Assembly (NCBI GenBank): GCA_036346225.1 | Contig: JARFIW010001346.1 | Location: forward strand, 558,001 to 622,000 | Direction: 5' to 3' | DNA: 64,000 nt | Origin: Platerodrilus igneus | Taxonomy: Eukaryota > Arthropoda > Insecta > Coleoptera > Lycidae | Part shown: piece by piece, positions 11,040 to 22,254 of the stretch | Layout of the letters: each line of letters begins with the position of its first letter | Numbering within the stretch: the first letter of the stretch is position 1 | Made by a program: the position numbers and the translations under genes | The notes under the pieces: generated by a model | Told to the model about the DNA's origin: nothing | The model's database searches: none | What the model saw: only the letters and a program-made list of their open reading frames with translations

Positions 11040-11868
11040 CTTGGTCCAAAATTATTTATTTTTATTTTGTTTCCTATGTACACAACTCCTACATCATTTT
11101 TACATCCCTATTCCTATTTTGATTATATTATACCCATACACCTATTCATTCTAAATTTTATTACTATCGTTCTATCATAATCTATTAGTATTTTGCTACT
11201 TATCTATCCATACTTTCTAATTTTTACATAAACCTTTTCTATTCTCATATTTTTCACATCTACTTATATAATTCTTCTTTAAATCTTCATCTTTTCCCAT
11301 ATTCCTTTTTATCAACCTATGTTACTTCTGTTTATCCTAAACCTACACTAATATTGTTAACCTATCTTATGTTCTATTGTTTTCTAATATTACAATATGT
11401 GCAATACCTATTCCCGAGTCTATCCTAATTTATGGTGATGTCTTATTTAATTCTCCTATCCTAATTTATGATTGTCCTATCCTATGTTTTTCCTATTCTA
11501 TTTTATTGTTAAGCTATCCTATGTTTTTCCTATTCCTAATTCATAATTATATCCCTATTTCCACTAGTTTATCTTATAGTATATACACTTTTCTCCATTA
11601 TCAAAAGTTTTCTCTCGGCAATATTCTTATCTGTCTTATTTCCCATATTCACTATCTTTTCGAAATTGTTTTCTAAAGTTAAGTTATTATCTGCATTATT
11701 TTTCTCCCTAATGTAACCTATTTCGTATCCCAAAATTCTTGTTTCCCCCTTGAAGAACTTACATTTCCTCTTGTTTACATTTCTTCCTACAAAATTTAAT
11801 TTCAACCAACTTCTTTCCAAGTCCTTTTTAAAATTTAACACGTCACTCCCAAATTCTTCATACGGTTC
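11040..11868 (-). pseudogene. Pol remnant of element C, pyrimidine-rich on the plus strand
   Basis: A minus-strand frame (11569-11841) contains KCKFFKGETRILGYEIG, which resembles the RT-thumb motif KC.FF...V.FLGY.I of Gypsy polymerases. Around it the plus strand is a degenerate CCTATYCTAAT-like low-complexity stretch with no RT catalytic YVDD, RNase H or integrase. It appears to be a deletion-ridden tail of pol. Confidence 0.5.
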
Positions 11869-12714
11869 CTATATCACATCCTTATTTTCTAACAAACCAA
11901 AAGGAACCACTTCACACTTATAATTTTGCCCTTTCATATAAAAACCGATATATTTTCTGGATTCTCTTTCTGATGAAGTTTCATTAAACGGCTCCGTGTC
12001 TACAACTTCTGATTTATGCACATAACCCGTTGCTATTCTGGATTCTGAATTCTTTATTAATAATGCCTCTACCCTTTCTTTTACTTCTTCTAAACATTTT
12101 ATATTATCTTCAATATCCCCCTTTATATCAACTTCACCCTCAAATTTATTAATATTTATACAGTCTCCTTCGACTTCAATGCTTTCCTCATCATCCCATT
12201 TTATATATTCCCCCTTTATATCTATTGCCTTACCTTCGGCATTTATTTTTAAACCCAACTTATCTATTATGTCCATACCAAATATTGCATCTACTCTTAA
12301 CCCCGGCACTATTGTAAATTCATTCTCAAACTTTATCTTACCCATTTCGCATTCCAGAACTATTATTTTGCTCATGGGCAACATGCTTCCCATTAATTTT
12401 TCCCGTTTAACAAAGGCCTCAGACACTAACGACGCTTCAGCTCCCGTATCAATGAGTGTTCCACCTCGACTATTTCCAATTCTTAATTTAATTATCGGTA
12501 ATAAGCTTTTATTCATTTCCTTTTCCATTTCACATTTTATGTATTCACGCTGGTGTTCGTATCCATTTATTTTTAAGGGCTTGCTTGGTTTGTCCTCTTT
12601 CAAAAATCCTGATTCGACATAGATGGTCTTGCCTGACTCGTAACTTCTGCATAGGTACGGTTCATTCTTGTAGGTTGTGCTGCTTGTTCCCGATGTTGTG
12701 TTTGTAGCATACAC
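11869..12714 (-). pseudogene. Element C protease with start of reverse transcriptase
   Basis: Around residue 90 it carries GGTLIDTGAEASLV, the catalytic DTG of a retroviral-type aspartic protease, followed by FGMDIIDKLGL, the usual flap/dimer-side ILG.D...LG motif. Further on come TGYVHK and VVDTEPF, resembling the linker before RT. It then jumps to ESRKYIGFYMKGQNYKCEVVPFGL, which matches the RT palm region just after the first catalytic Asp (Y.F.V.PFGL). The intervening RT fingers are missing. It overlaps the upstream frame by 115 bp in another frame, so a frameshift or indel separates gag and protease. Confidence 0.75.
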
Positions 12715-13208
12715 TGATTTATATTTCTGTCTTGATTCGTCCGCTCTGCTTCTCTTCTTGGAGTATCTCTCATGTCCCAGTTCCTTCTAAAGTTATTATT
12801 ATGATAGTAGTTATTGTGAATGTTTCTATAAAATTGTCCCCCATAATTTCCCCTATTATTTGATCTATTGTTTTCTGTGTTTCTTTGCACTCTGCCTAAA
12901 TTTTCTCGCTGTCTTGGTGCCATCCTACCTTCCACTACACGACTTTGTCCTAACTCATCACAACGTTGTAAATATTTCAAGAAAATTTTCCTGTTTACTA
13001 TATTTTGAATCATGACATAATGTCTTATTTCTTCGCCAAAATGTCCCGCTAAGTATTTTATAATCTGAGTTTCTTCCATCGGCGGATCTAATTGCTTAGC
13101 TAAACTGAATTTTTGTATAGCGTATATTTCTCTCGTCATCCCTAAATTTTGATTATATTTCCCCGTAATCAAATTATCTCGCGCCTTGTATTGTTGATTA
13201 TCCCCCAA
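12600..13208 (-). pseudogene. Element C gag, C-terminal half
   Basis: The first part (YKARDNLITGKYNQ...MTREIYAIQKF...YLAGHFGEEIRHYVM) resembles the capsid C-terminal region of arthropod Gypsy gag. The rest is Asn/Arg/Gln-rich (NNRGNYGGQFYRNIHNN), a basic nucleic-acid-binding tail. No CCHC zinc knuckle is present. It overlaps the upstream gag frame by about 40 bp in a different frame, so a frameshift breaks one ancestral gag. Confidence 0.7.
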
Positions 13209-14014
13209 AATTTTCTCAAAAACCTACTTTTAAATTCCTGAAATGTCCCGATTTCGTTTTCTACTAAATCAAACCATATCTCTGCGCTTCCTTTCAACAT
13301 TGATCTGACGAAGTTTAAATTGTGTCTTTCATTCGTTGAACCCTGTATTAGTTTTCTTATATTGTTTAAAAATACTTTAGGATTTATCTTGTTGTCTCCA
13401 TAAAATTTGGAATACTGTTCTACTGAAATTTCCGGTCTATTTATCCTAGTGTGTTGTAATCCCTGATTTCTACCCACATTTTTAAATTCTGATTTTAAAC
13501 TACCTAACTCTCTATTTACATTCGTAAGTCCTAATTCACAGTTTCCCTGAATTTTTCGCATCTTTTTACCTAAGTCTGTAATTCGGTCATTTATTTCTTT
13601 CTCAGATGTTTCTTGATCTAGTTTTACTTTCCAAACCTCGTCTCTAACTTTATCTACATCATCCATCATTCTAGAGAATTTATTTTCAAAGTGTACCTGC
13701 ATTTCCGCGATTGTTTGATTAACTTCCTTTAATCCGTCACTTATAATTTTTATTTCGGCCCCTAACTTTTCTCTATTTTTTTTTATCTGTTTTTTAATGG
13801 TCTCTTCGCTTTCATCCATTTTCCTCGTTAACGCTAATAAAATTTGCATCATTTCCGATTGCTGCGACGTCTGTTGTTCTTCGCTTTGACTCCTCGTTAA
13901 TTGTGGTCCTTGCATTTCTATTGATGTATCTTGTAGAATTACACTTTCTTGTGACCCTATTTCAACCCCTTGGTTCCTCAATGCTTCCCTGGTCCCCTTA
14001 ACTCGTTTATCCAT
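13169..14014 (-). pseudogene. Element C gag, N-terminal half
   Basis: This 281-codon frame has a charged, heptad-patterned region (about residues 55-185, many E/K/Q with L/I/V spacing), likely coiled coil. It then has a capsid-like segment with ISVEQYSKFYGD, NPKVFLNNI, SAEIWFDLVE and FKSRFLRKFW, the F.G....W.....F...F.W pattern of Gypsy capsids. The ATG at 14014 lies about 200 bp from the LTR, a normal leader length. It ends by frameshift near 13200. Confidence 0.75.
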
Positions 14015-14186
14015 TTTTTTAAATTTTGATTATTATTAAGATTTCAAATTCCTTCAGTTTTTAAATTCCTAACCCTTTTATATTAAATTTCTATTCGTAC
14101 TGCTACAAACATAAATTTTAAATTTCTCGTTTCTACAAATTTTTAATTTTCCTCTTCAATTTTCATTTAGTTTTAGTGGTGTTCTC

Positions 14187-14207
14187 GCCCCTAACTTTGG
14201 ATCGCCA
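14187..14207 (-). other. Primer-binding-site-like motif of element C
   Basis: On the minus strand, TGGCGATCCAAAGTTAGGGGC begins 5 nt after the LTR and resembles a diverged tRNA-Lys PBS. Position and orientation agree with the gag frames. Confidence 0.5.
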
Positions 14208-14212
14208 TAAAA

Positions 14213-15899
14213 TGCTGTTTTACTTTAGCCCCACGATTGGGCATGTCATAAAATTATGTGATATCTCGCCCCACGGCTGCGTACATAAAAATGCTGTGTT
14301 AACCCTTATGTTGCTCAAACACTTGTGAAAATGTTAATTTATAATTTTCTTTTGCCGCGATAAGCTGATTGAATTAAATAAAGCAATTCCACAATACACA
14401 GTATAATGATTAAATATTTACAACTTTTTCCCCTTTTAAATATCTTCTCCCTTTTTGAATTATTTACATCTATTAGATTTTTAGAAAATGAAGCCAGCAA
14501 AACGAGCTTTTATTACATTTAGAGACCTGTTGAAACGTTTCAAAAATGTCTATAACTTTTCATAAATATATTCAAGAAACCCCAATTTGTCGGCTCTTAC
14601 ACTTTTAAATTATTATTGAAATAAAACAGTTTTAAAATAAATCATCAAAAAAATATCTAACCTGAAGTGGTTGTGTGGGAGCTCTGCATTCCTAGGAATT
14701 GAAGTTGAGATCCAGCCAAAATTTAGTATCTAAATCGTTATTCCAATGAGAGGTTTTTCATTTCCGTAATAGAGTATTTACCATTTTCAGAGATTATTAA
14801 ATTGTTTGAACAGACAGCATTTTCCAGAGTTTCGTATCCAAAATTGTATTTAAGATCGTAATGGATCGTTATTCTAAGTTTTAACAAGAATCGTAACATT
14901 CAAAATGTAATTTAGAACGTATTTAATCAGAAGGTATTTCATCAGATGGTAATTATTCAGAACGTATTTAACCAAAACGTAATTAACCAGATGGTAATTA
15001 TTCAGAACGCATTTAACCAGAAGGTGTTTAATCAGAGCCCTGTTTTATTTATTATTAGAAATGATATAATTTCACTAAATCTTATTTACTTACGTCTTTT
15101 TAGAAGTACGGCTCTCTTTGCACAATTATACACTCTTTAAAATAATTTTCACTTAACTTTTCACGTAAATATTTATCACATTTAAGTATAGTGTCTGCCC
15201 AGTTTAAAAGTATACTAACTTAATATTCAATTGTTATGATTATTTATAGGATCAGCCCCCTTTAGTTTCTCATTTGTTGACTCCACGTGCTGGGCGAGAG
15301 CAAGTGTATTATCACTTGTTATTTTGGGAATTTTACCAGTTGTATGTATTTTAATTGCATGAAGCGATGCTCTTGGTCACGTAAATTCTTATTATACTTA
15401 TGCATTTACTTCAGAAATCCCAGGAATCTTCATTCAATCGATCACGTAGTGTTATTGTTTGTCCTTATTCTAATCTAAATCGAATAAATTTGGTGTTTGT
15501 TTATTTCTTAATAAATTGGATTTTTGAGCAAATGTGATACTTTTAAATCACGTACGCTTTTCAAATAATGCATAATTTCTAAGTGCGTTTAAGATGATAT
15601 ATCCACGCATTTTTTTGAATATTTGTCTAGCCAATTCATGCAGGTTTTTCACTGATTTAAATTCAATGCGTTTCGTTACCTTTTCAAATTCTCATCTTTG
15701 CTCATAGCTACTCTTGGATATCTGTTTTAATCGTTTGTACTGCTATATACAGGGTGCTCTCAACTAATAATATTTATAATGACCTATTTACTCTTCTAAT
15801 ATCTGTAATTCAGTGCTTCTGTTACTTGGGAATTTCTTTTGCTTATTCTACGACCCCAACGACTTAACCTACCCCTAAATTAACCCTATAATTACAGCA
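14213..15899 (-). repeat. Element C LTR, right (5' with respect to gag)
   Basis: Co-linear with 9293-10965, including the outer internal repeat, an AAATAAAGCAATTCCACAAT stretch, the short tandem NCAGAACGTATTTAACC region near 14950-15030, and the terminal block AACCCTATAATTACAGCA. Small indels and substitutions separate the two copies. Confidence 0.85.
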
Positions 15900-16015
15900 T
15901 TAAATATATATGTGTGTGTGTGTGCGCGCGTGTGCGCGTGTGCATGTGTGTGTGTGTGTGCGCGCGTGTGCAGGTGCATGTGTGTGTGTGCGCGAGCGCA
16001 TGTGTGTAAAATACC
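15900..16015. repeat. (TG/CG)n microsatellite
   Basis: Mixed TGTGTG and CGCGCG runs directly follow the right LTR of element C. The Cys/Val/Arg-rich peptide readable from them is a repeat artefact. Confidence 0.95.
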
Positions 16016-16391
16016 TTTAAAATTTCAATTTGTGTGTAATTTCTTGGGATGTAGGTCTAATAAAGAAAAAACACACTGCATATACAAAGTTAATTGTAAA
16101 GACTGCGATGGTTCATATATCGGAAATACTAAACAATACATTCATCGTAGAATATATGAACACCAATACTCAATAAGATCACACAAGAGATGCACCGCCC
16201 TTGCAAATCATGCGATAGACAAGTTACATACATTTGATTTTAATAATGTGGATATTTTGGGTACTGAAACTAATGATAAAAAACGAAACATTTTAGAAAT
16301 GATCCAGATAGAGCGCCATGCAAACAGCATCAACAATAAAACAGATCACGAACAATTCACACATATTTACCACAATATTATAAAATCATAA
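16016..16391 (+). pseudogene. Penelope-like GIY-YIG endonuclease fragment
   Basis: The frame encodes CIYKVNCKDCDGSYIGNTKQ (GIY-YIG core with the CX2C of PLE endonucleases), HRRIYEH (catalytic Arg), HAIDKLHTFDF and NILEMIQIERH (catalytic Glu). It ends at a natural stop at 16389-16391. The reverse transcriptase half is absent and the 5' side is replaced by the microsatellite. PLE endonucleases nick target DNA for target-primed reverse transcription; this copy is 5'-truncated and cannot move by itself. Confidence 0.85.
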
Positions 16392-16870
16392 ATCTGATGA
16401 CCAACCTTGTATATTAGAAATTAGTTGCAAAATTATACAGTTTAAAATAATAACATTCTATCAATGTTCCTATACTATCTGCCTAGATAAAACATATATG
16501 TTTTCCATATTATCTTTGTATTGGCAAGCCGATTTAATATATGTAGGTTCTAACAAAAATAATAAATCAATTCTACATTCAATAATCAAAGAAGTACATA
16601 ATCAATTGTGTTCTATGCTTGATATTAATTGTAAACTAATTTATTCAATGTTAGTAGGTGAGTTATACACCAGTTAAATTTTCTTTTAAAAAATTTTTAG
16701 ATTAACTTATTATAAATTATTTAAGTTTTAATATTTTTATATTTATTGTAGACTTAAACATGTGATTATGGTTTAATACACTGAAACGCGTAATGTTTAT
16801 TACAAATATTAAAAAACATTTTTACTTTTAACATCCCAAGAAATTTCTTGGTATGTAGGTCATAAAAGTA

Positions 16871-16877
<7 letters not shown>
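16392..16877 (+). mobile_element. 3' flank of the PLE fragment with short terminal repeat
   Basis: A block TTTCTTGGTATGTAGGTC near 16852 repeats TTTCTTGGGATGTAGGTC near 16043, a direct repeat about 0.8 kb apart that could be a pseudo-LTR trace. A weak hammerhead-like string (GTGATTATGG...ACTGAAACGCG) sits at 16762-16792. It ends in a (TA)n tract. Confidence 0.45.

Positions 16878-16911
<34 letters not shown>
16878..16911. repeat. (TA)n tract
   Basis: Abuts the 3' end of the PLE fragment. Confidence 0.95.
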
Positions 16912-16912
<1 letters not shown>

Positions 16913-17814
16913 CAAATTCTTCAAATAAAACCCACTAAAATATAAAAGAATTCGGAAAAAAACAGAAATTTTCGAAAATTCATTGTTACACCCTGTATAA
17001 TACAAGTTTACTTTTTGCCAATTAATGTGCAGTAGCGAAAAACAATTCCCTGTTTTTAAATAATTACTCTAAGATAAATATAAAGCCATTCGTTCGTAAT
17101 TTTGTGAATTAAACGTTTTACCGTGAAAACAAATATTTTTTATAGAAATGCAACTGGTTTGCATTATAAAGCCATTAAAGCTTTAAATTAATCATATAAA
17201 TTGACTTTTGTATTACATAAATTCATTGTGTACTGGCAGTGTAGGTTTGAAACGAAGGATTCTTGATATATGCGGTCTTAATACTAGTTCGGTATAACAC
17301 AGAATGGATAACGCAAATACGCTTTATATTATTCTAAGTTAAATAAGGACATCCAATATTGTTACTTACATGTATATCTTGATGTGAGTGTATACGTTGG
17401 CGCGGTCCAACATAGAGAAGCTGTGTGTGTGTGTTCTAGAAATGCAGGATTCCAAGTGCGCACTATACAACAATAACGTAACGTGAAAGATTAGTTCACC
17501 TTGCTTGGTTGACGGTTGAAACTCTAATCTCGTGTTACACTGATAACACAACATGTTTCCGGCACTTGCGCGGGATTGTGTATGCATTCGGCACTATATT
17601 GGATTACTTGGATTACCTACTTTACTGTTTTCTTTCTTGTCTGCACGGAATACCGTAGCAAAGTAAATAAAAATTTACGCCCCGCTTAACAACCATCCCA
17701 ATAAATTCAACTTACCCAAGTGCGTTTTAGTGATGCAAATGTTAATTATGCCTAAAGTAGGAAAAAAATTTATTTGAACTCAAATCCTTTGATCATTACT
17801 ATAGTATATGATAA

Positions 17815-17818
<4 letters not shown>
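16912..17818. other. Unassigned DNA
   Basis: I recognise nothing. A mariner-terminus-like string TTACACCCTGTATAATAC lies near 16985 but has no visible partner. A short minus-strand frame at 17366-17587 lacks family features. Confidence 0.4.

Positions 17819-17881
<63 letters not shown>
17819..17881. repeat. (TA)n tract, about 63 bp
   Basis: The longest dinucleotide run in the window. Confidence 0.95.
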
Positions 17882-17884
<3 letters not shown>

Positions 17885-17979
17885 TACATTATAATAAACT
17901 GTTGTGATATTAAAGTAAATTTTGCTATACAACATATGCAGAATCTCAAATTTAAATTTAAGAAACCACTTGCTCCACT

Positions 17980-18060
17980 ATAAATATTTATGGTTCCAGG
18001 TTGGGACCGTGTCATCTTATAAACTAAGATTGATGTTTCGCCCACTTTTGTAAGAGGCTT

Positions 18061-18066
<6 letters not shown>
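17980..18066 (-). mobile_element. PLE pseudo-LTR fragment with hammerhead-like core
   Basis: It is homologous to the arms at 4681-4770 and 5020-5100 (ATAAATATTTATGGTTCC, GGGACCGTGTCAT..TATAA). On the minus strand it contains GATGA, a GCC/GGGC stem, then GAAAC and ATC. The 5' CT of CTGATGA is replaced by the adjoining (TA)n, so the fragment stops inside the ribozyme core. Confidence 0.6.

Positions 18067-18107
<41 letters not shown>
18065..18107. repeat. (TA)n tract
   Basis: Separates the PLE fragment from the start of an LTR-like sequence. Confidence 0.95.
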
Positions 18108-18109
<2 letters not shown>

Positions 18110-18112
18110 TAT

Positions 18113-18817
18113 TGCTGTGAAATGTAGCATTTAGAAATAAATCGAAATAAGCCTCTTATGTTGGGTATCAATAAAACTGTTATGAACTATTGCCTGAAAA
18201 TACCTGTATTATTTTGCTAGCTCAGATTAAATGATACAACATGAATACAAGATCAAACTTATAATAACATCAACTATTCATTAATAAAAATCCTTAAATA
18301 ATAATTATTATACATCCACAAACATCTATCTTTAACACACATTATCCAAAAAGATTACTTACATACAAGCATTAAAATCTACAAATGAAGAGTATATCTT
18401 AAGTCTGAAAACATTTCATAACCACTAGATACTATAGACTTTATACAATCTTTCTTTGTAATTAGCGTTCCCATACCTTTCCTTAATGAAGTCACATTAT
18501 GTACAAAATTTTAGAAATATTGATGGATAATTTTAATAATTTTTCTTACCTCTACAAATGTAGCTGATCAGATACATTTACCAAAACCTTCTATAATGGT
18601 CAAGCCAAATTGGAATTCAACCTCAAAAAAAATCAAATTTTTTATTTACAAGAAAACATTTATATGCCAAACTCTTACGCAATTTAACCTACTTAAAATA
18701 AATAGAACAAGCAAAATGTTTTTCAAAACATTTTAAAACAATGGTATACTTGCATTGCACCATTAAATTATGCTGGGATTCATAAATATGCCCAGAGTCT
18801 TACATGTGCAGTCAAGC
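18113..18817. repeat. LTR-family fragment at (TA)n, then unassigned DNA
   Basis: TTGCTGTGAAATG directly after (TA)n, then TTTTGCTAGCTCAG about 110 bp later, match the landmarks (TGCTGTG and GGCTAGCTCAG) of the other LTRs at (TA)n tracts. Beyond about 18250 the homology is not clear and no gene is visible up to element B. Confidence 0.45.
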
Positions 18818-20225
18818 AGTTACTACGTTCCAATTTTAGTTTTAAAAATTTTCCTGGTTAACTCAAATCCCTTTTGCTTTTAAAACGAAAATTTATTCGA
18901 TAAATTAAATAGTCTATGCCTTGTTTTAGGTATCCGGTAATCTCCTAAATTCTTCAATAACATCCTGTTTACAATAATAAATACGCTTTCTACAAATTTT
19001 CATTTTGAACTTATTTATTTCGAAACGACAAGTTTATGCTATAATTAAATAGTCTATGCCCTGTTTTAGGTAACGTTCAATTTGTTAAACCTTTCGATAG
19101 CATATAATTGCTTCTTATGCGTGTTCCATCTAAACATTCGTCTACATAGTGTATTGAACTATCCGATAAAACTGTGTTTTCCAGTTTTACCGCGCTTCAT
19201 TAAGCTAGGATTTGCAGTTCGAATTCGTGTGGTTTGAACCATTGTTGAATTTGATTCTACAGCTGTACGTCTACGTGTTTCCTACATTTTATTCGTATCC
19301 GTATTTCAAAAAGCGATGCACGTTTTTCTGTTCAACAACTAGGAGATGTCTTGCGTGTATTCGGCGAGTTTCCCGCGCGTACCAATTCTAATCAGATTCT
19401 CTTTTTAGATTTTTGTAACTGGAGGCCAAATGGGCTCTTTCTTTATGTAGAACAACTGCTTTGATCTCTAGACCAACTACTTTTGTTCGTAGACCGCTGC
19501 TGCAATTATGGTAGCAGAGTAAGTGTATGCTGGCGACCATGGCGTTTCTATGCTGACTCACCCCCGGCGGCTTGCGAGCTAAGTATCGGGACACCTACAG
19601 GTATGCAACTTGTTTTCTTTTGTGTACGTCAATGGCATATTCCGTATCAACGTTTGGTGTAGTTACGTGACAATAGACGTCACATTGTAGAACTATTGTT
19701 TGTTGCTGCGATTCGATATTATCGCTCTACGGGTTCGATGTACTTTAAACATGCTTGTCAAAAGAACGCACACGTTTATTAGCTTTACGGTCTAGTTTAT
19801 TTTACAAAAATTATTAGGTGAAATTTTAAAAACGTTTGACAAAAACTCTCACACGTTAATTCGATCCTACTAATTAGTTATTTTATAAAAAGTATTAGGT
19901 GAAATTTTAAAAACACTTGACAAAAGCTTTCACTATTTTTATTTGCTACTGATTAATTTTATTTTGTGTAAATACGAGATGCGCACTTCGTATCTAGATT
20001 CCTAAATGTAATATAATTGTTGGCTATAAAATAGTAACGCTTAATTTATTTTCCTTTTGCTTGTTTGTACAGAATCCTTTATTTATTTTTATGTGTTAAT
20101 AAGTAATCGTGGGCCATGTGTTTTTTTTTTGTTTATTTTTGGTATGTAGGCGAATCCCCCCACTCTCCGCGTCTGGTAGTTAGCCTGGTATCTACTTTTC
20201 TTCCGGGTACGTCTGGTACGTAGCA
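18818..20225 (+). repeat. Element B 5' LTR
   Basis: It aligns to 38427-39440, but carries about 370 bp (roughly 19605-19975) absent from the 3' LTR, so one LTR gained or lost that block. The 5' boundary is approximate because the first about 50 bp are diverged. The extra block itself holds an imperfect tandem repeat around TAGGTGAAATTTTAAAAACRYTTGACAAAA. Confidence 0.75.
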
Positions 20226-20232
20226 TAATTTC

Positions 20233-20250
20233 TGACGCCCAACGTGGACT
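20233..20250 (+). other. Element B primer-binding site, tRNA-Lys type
   Basis: TGACGCCCAACGTGGACT, 7 nt after the LTR, differs from TGGCGCCCAACGTGGGGC at three positions. A second TGGCGCCCAA lies at 20601-20610, perhaps a relic of another leader. Confidence 0.65.
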
Positions 20251-20866
20251 GCGAATATGTTTTAGTTAATTTTGTTTGTGTCTCGATTTTATTTTGTGTA
20301 ACGTTGGCTTAACTTTTGCTTCGATTTTGGTTTTGGTTAGCGTTCGCTTCGATTTTGTTTCGTTTAATTTCTGCCCCAATTTTTGTTTTGCTTCTCGGCC
20401 TGATGCTACTTATTTTCTTCTTTCTTTACGTTTGAACTGTTATTTATTTTTTCTTTCGGCTCTTTGCTATCCTCACATGCGGTTCAATCTTCTTAAATTT
20501 TAGTTTTGTTTTCTTTCCTAATCGCTTGATATTATCGGTTGGTTAATTTCAGATTATTGGACTTGTGTTTTCGCCAATAATCCTAGTCCATTGAAAACGC
20601 TGGCGCCCAAAATTTTTTCCTTCCCTTTCTGTATATTTTGTTCTCCCCATCAAGTCTAGAGTTAGTTTTGTTCTCCGATTTTACTTTTATTCTACAGCCT
20701 TATTTTAATTTCTATTTTGTTGTTTCACTCCTATTGGTGTTCCTAAAGTTTATCCGTCGGATATGTTTTAAATTGTCATGTATTTGTAATAATTTTTTTT
20801 CTTGAGCTTTTATTGAGTTACGTTTAGCCTTTACTTATTTACTTTCTCCCAATTTCTTTTTTATTC

Positions 20867-21805
20867 TTGCTAAAAATGACTGATCATAGGTTGGTGGTGT
20901 TTAATATGATCTGTAAGATACGACAGAAGTCATCCGAAAACATTACTAATTATTTCGCGTGTATGACAGACCTGTTTGGAAACTATGGTTCTTTTAGTGA
21001 AGATGTTCAATTGTTTGTTTTGCTTCGTAATCTTGTTCCATTTTATAGAACCCATTTGCCTACATACAGTTACTGCTGAACCGGAATCAGCCCTTGCTAT
21101 AGTGCCTAAGTCAGTTGCTACTCCTTTTTCGGCTTCCTACCAAGTTTTTCCTGTGTGGGAGTGGAATTTAAAATTTTCTGGTGACTCAAACACTCTTATC
21201 GTACATGATTTTTTGAGGCAGGTCGAAGAACTCCAACGAACTCACCATGTGTCAGAATTGCAGTTATTTGAGTCTGCAGTGGATTTGTTGAGTCGAAAGC
21301 GTTACTTTGGTATCGTGGTTACCAGCATAGGTTTTGTGACTGGAAGTCGTTGTCTAATTTACTGATTCAACATTTTGAACCCCTGGATTTTGATAATAAG
21401 TTTGCTACTACCGAGGAAAATACTTTTGCTTCACATGACCGAGTTGTTAAGAGATCTCCGACGCCTACGAGTAGATCTGATACTTCTTCTGTATGTTCTA
21501 CTGTTCTTCTTAGTTCTGCTTCTACTCGTCAGGTCGTATGCTTTAATTGCGATAAACTTGGTCATGTTTTGACACGTTGTACTCGTCCTCAAGCACTCCA
21601 TTGCCATGTTTGCGGACATAAGGGAGTTTCTCGCCGCAACTATCCAAACTATCATCCTACTACTAGGTCTTCAAATAATCTTCAACTTCTGTTCTCAGCC
21701 CTAGGAGTCAAACTTCTTCTGCGTCTGATTCTACGTTCTCTTCTGTACCTCATCCAGGTCATTCTGCTACTGCTATCAAAACCTACTCTTCTTTGGCCAA
21801 TATAA
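20867..21805 (+). pseudogene. Element B gag, rearranged, with zinc knuckles
   Basis: Three overlapping frames (20867-21079, 20976-21365, 21350-21805) carry pieces of one gag. The first holds the capsid C-terminal part (SSENITNYFACMTDLFG, FVLLRNLVPFYRTHLP). The second holds the capsid N-terminal part (WNLKFSGDS, FLRQVEELQRTHHVSELQLFESAVDLL). The third holds the linker and VCFNCDKLGHVLTRC (a CCHC knuckle), then CHVCGHKGVSRRNY, a degraded second knuckle. In element A the equivalent segments run in the opposite order (FSGD...first, then QQKDQPVVLFIAHMESL), so in B the C-terminal segment has moved ahead of the N-terminal one. Confidence 0.7.
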
Positions 21806-22250
21806 CTTCGAACAAAATTTCTTCCGTTTCTAGTTCTACATACTTTTCTACTCCTCTTTCTGCTCGCCCTACTTATTCACTCTCACCCCAAACTGTACCT
21901 CCACCACCATTACAACCCATGCTTTGAATTAGTGACTTGCAGCTAGCTTCTCAAGAGTTTGTTCCCGCTTTCTCAAACGATTCTACCCAAAAAATTCCTG
22001 TCGTGTCTGCAAGCACACATGTCGCTGAAGTGACGACAATTTCTAATTTAGCCAGCGAGGGTCTTGTTGAAGTCCATGGACCTGTATCGTTAATGCCTGT
22101 TGCCGTTTTTCTCAAAATTTTACCTGTTCCTGTTTTCTTAAATTGTTCCACTCAAGAAATTTCTGTCGTGTCTGCAATAACGGCTGTAGCCGAACTGATG
22201 ATAATTTCTAATATAGGTCCTGTTGAAGTTAGGGAACCCGTAGCTATAGT
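21806..22250 (+). pseudogene. Element B repetitive Ser/Val-rich reading frame, first part
   Basis: The frame 21937-22332 has an internal duplication: NDSTQKIPVVSAS...VAEVTTISN and NCSTQEISVVSAI...VAELMIISN, each followed by GxVEVxxPV. No enzyme motif is seen. It is cut at 22254 by element A, and a similar repetitive frame resumes at 36130. Where a pol would be expected, this repeat-built region stands instead. Confidence 0.55.
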
Positions 22251-22254
22251 GCCT
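22251..22254. other. Target-site duplication of element A, left copy
   Basis: GCCT, matching GCCT at 36130-36133. A 4-bp duplication is usual for Gypsy-type integration. Confidence 0.8.

Larger units (their letters stand above)
9293..15899 (-). mobile_element. Element C: Gypsy-type LTR retrotransposon with internally deleted pol
   Basis: Two long direct repeats (9293-10965 and 14213-15899) flank a 3.2-kb interior coding gag, protease and scraps of reverse transcriptase on the minus strand. The interior is far too short for a full pol; most RT, RNase H and all integrase are absent. It lies between a (TA)n tract and a TATATATG(TG)n tract, with no clear target duplication. The LTRs are closely similar but differ at scattered sites and small indels, so the insertion is not recent. 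Confidence 0.8.

Noticed and set aside
12179..12622. 147-codon plus-strand frame
   Set aside because: Antisense to the protease of element C, which has clear motifs.
15912..16015. Cys-rich N-terminal extension (CVCARVC repeats) of the GIY-YIG frame
   Set aside because: It is the (TG/CG)n microsatellite read in one frame, not a zinc-binding domain.
16975..17005. Mariner terminus-like TTACACCCTGTATA
   Set aside because: No matching inverted end or transposase within reach.
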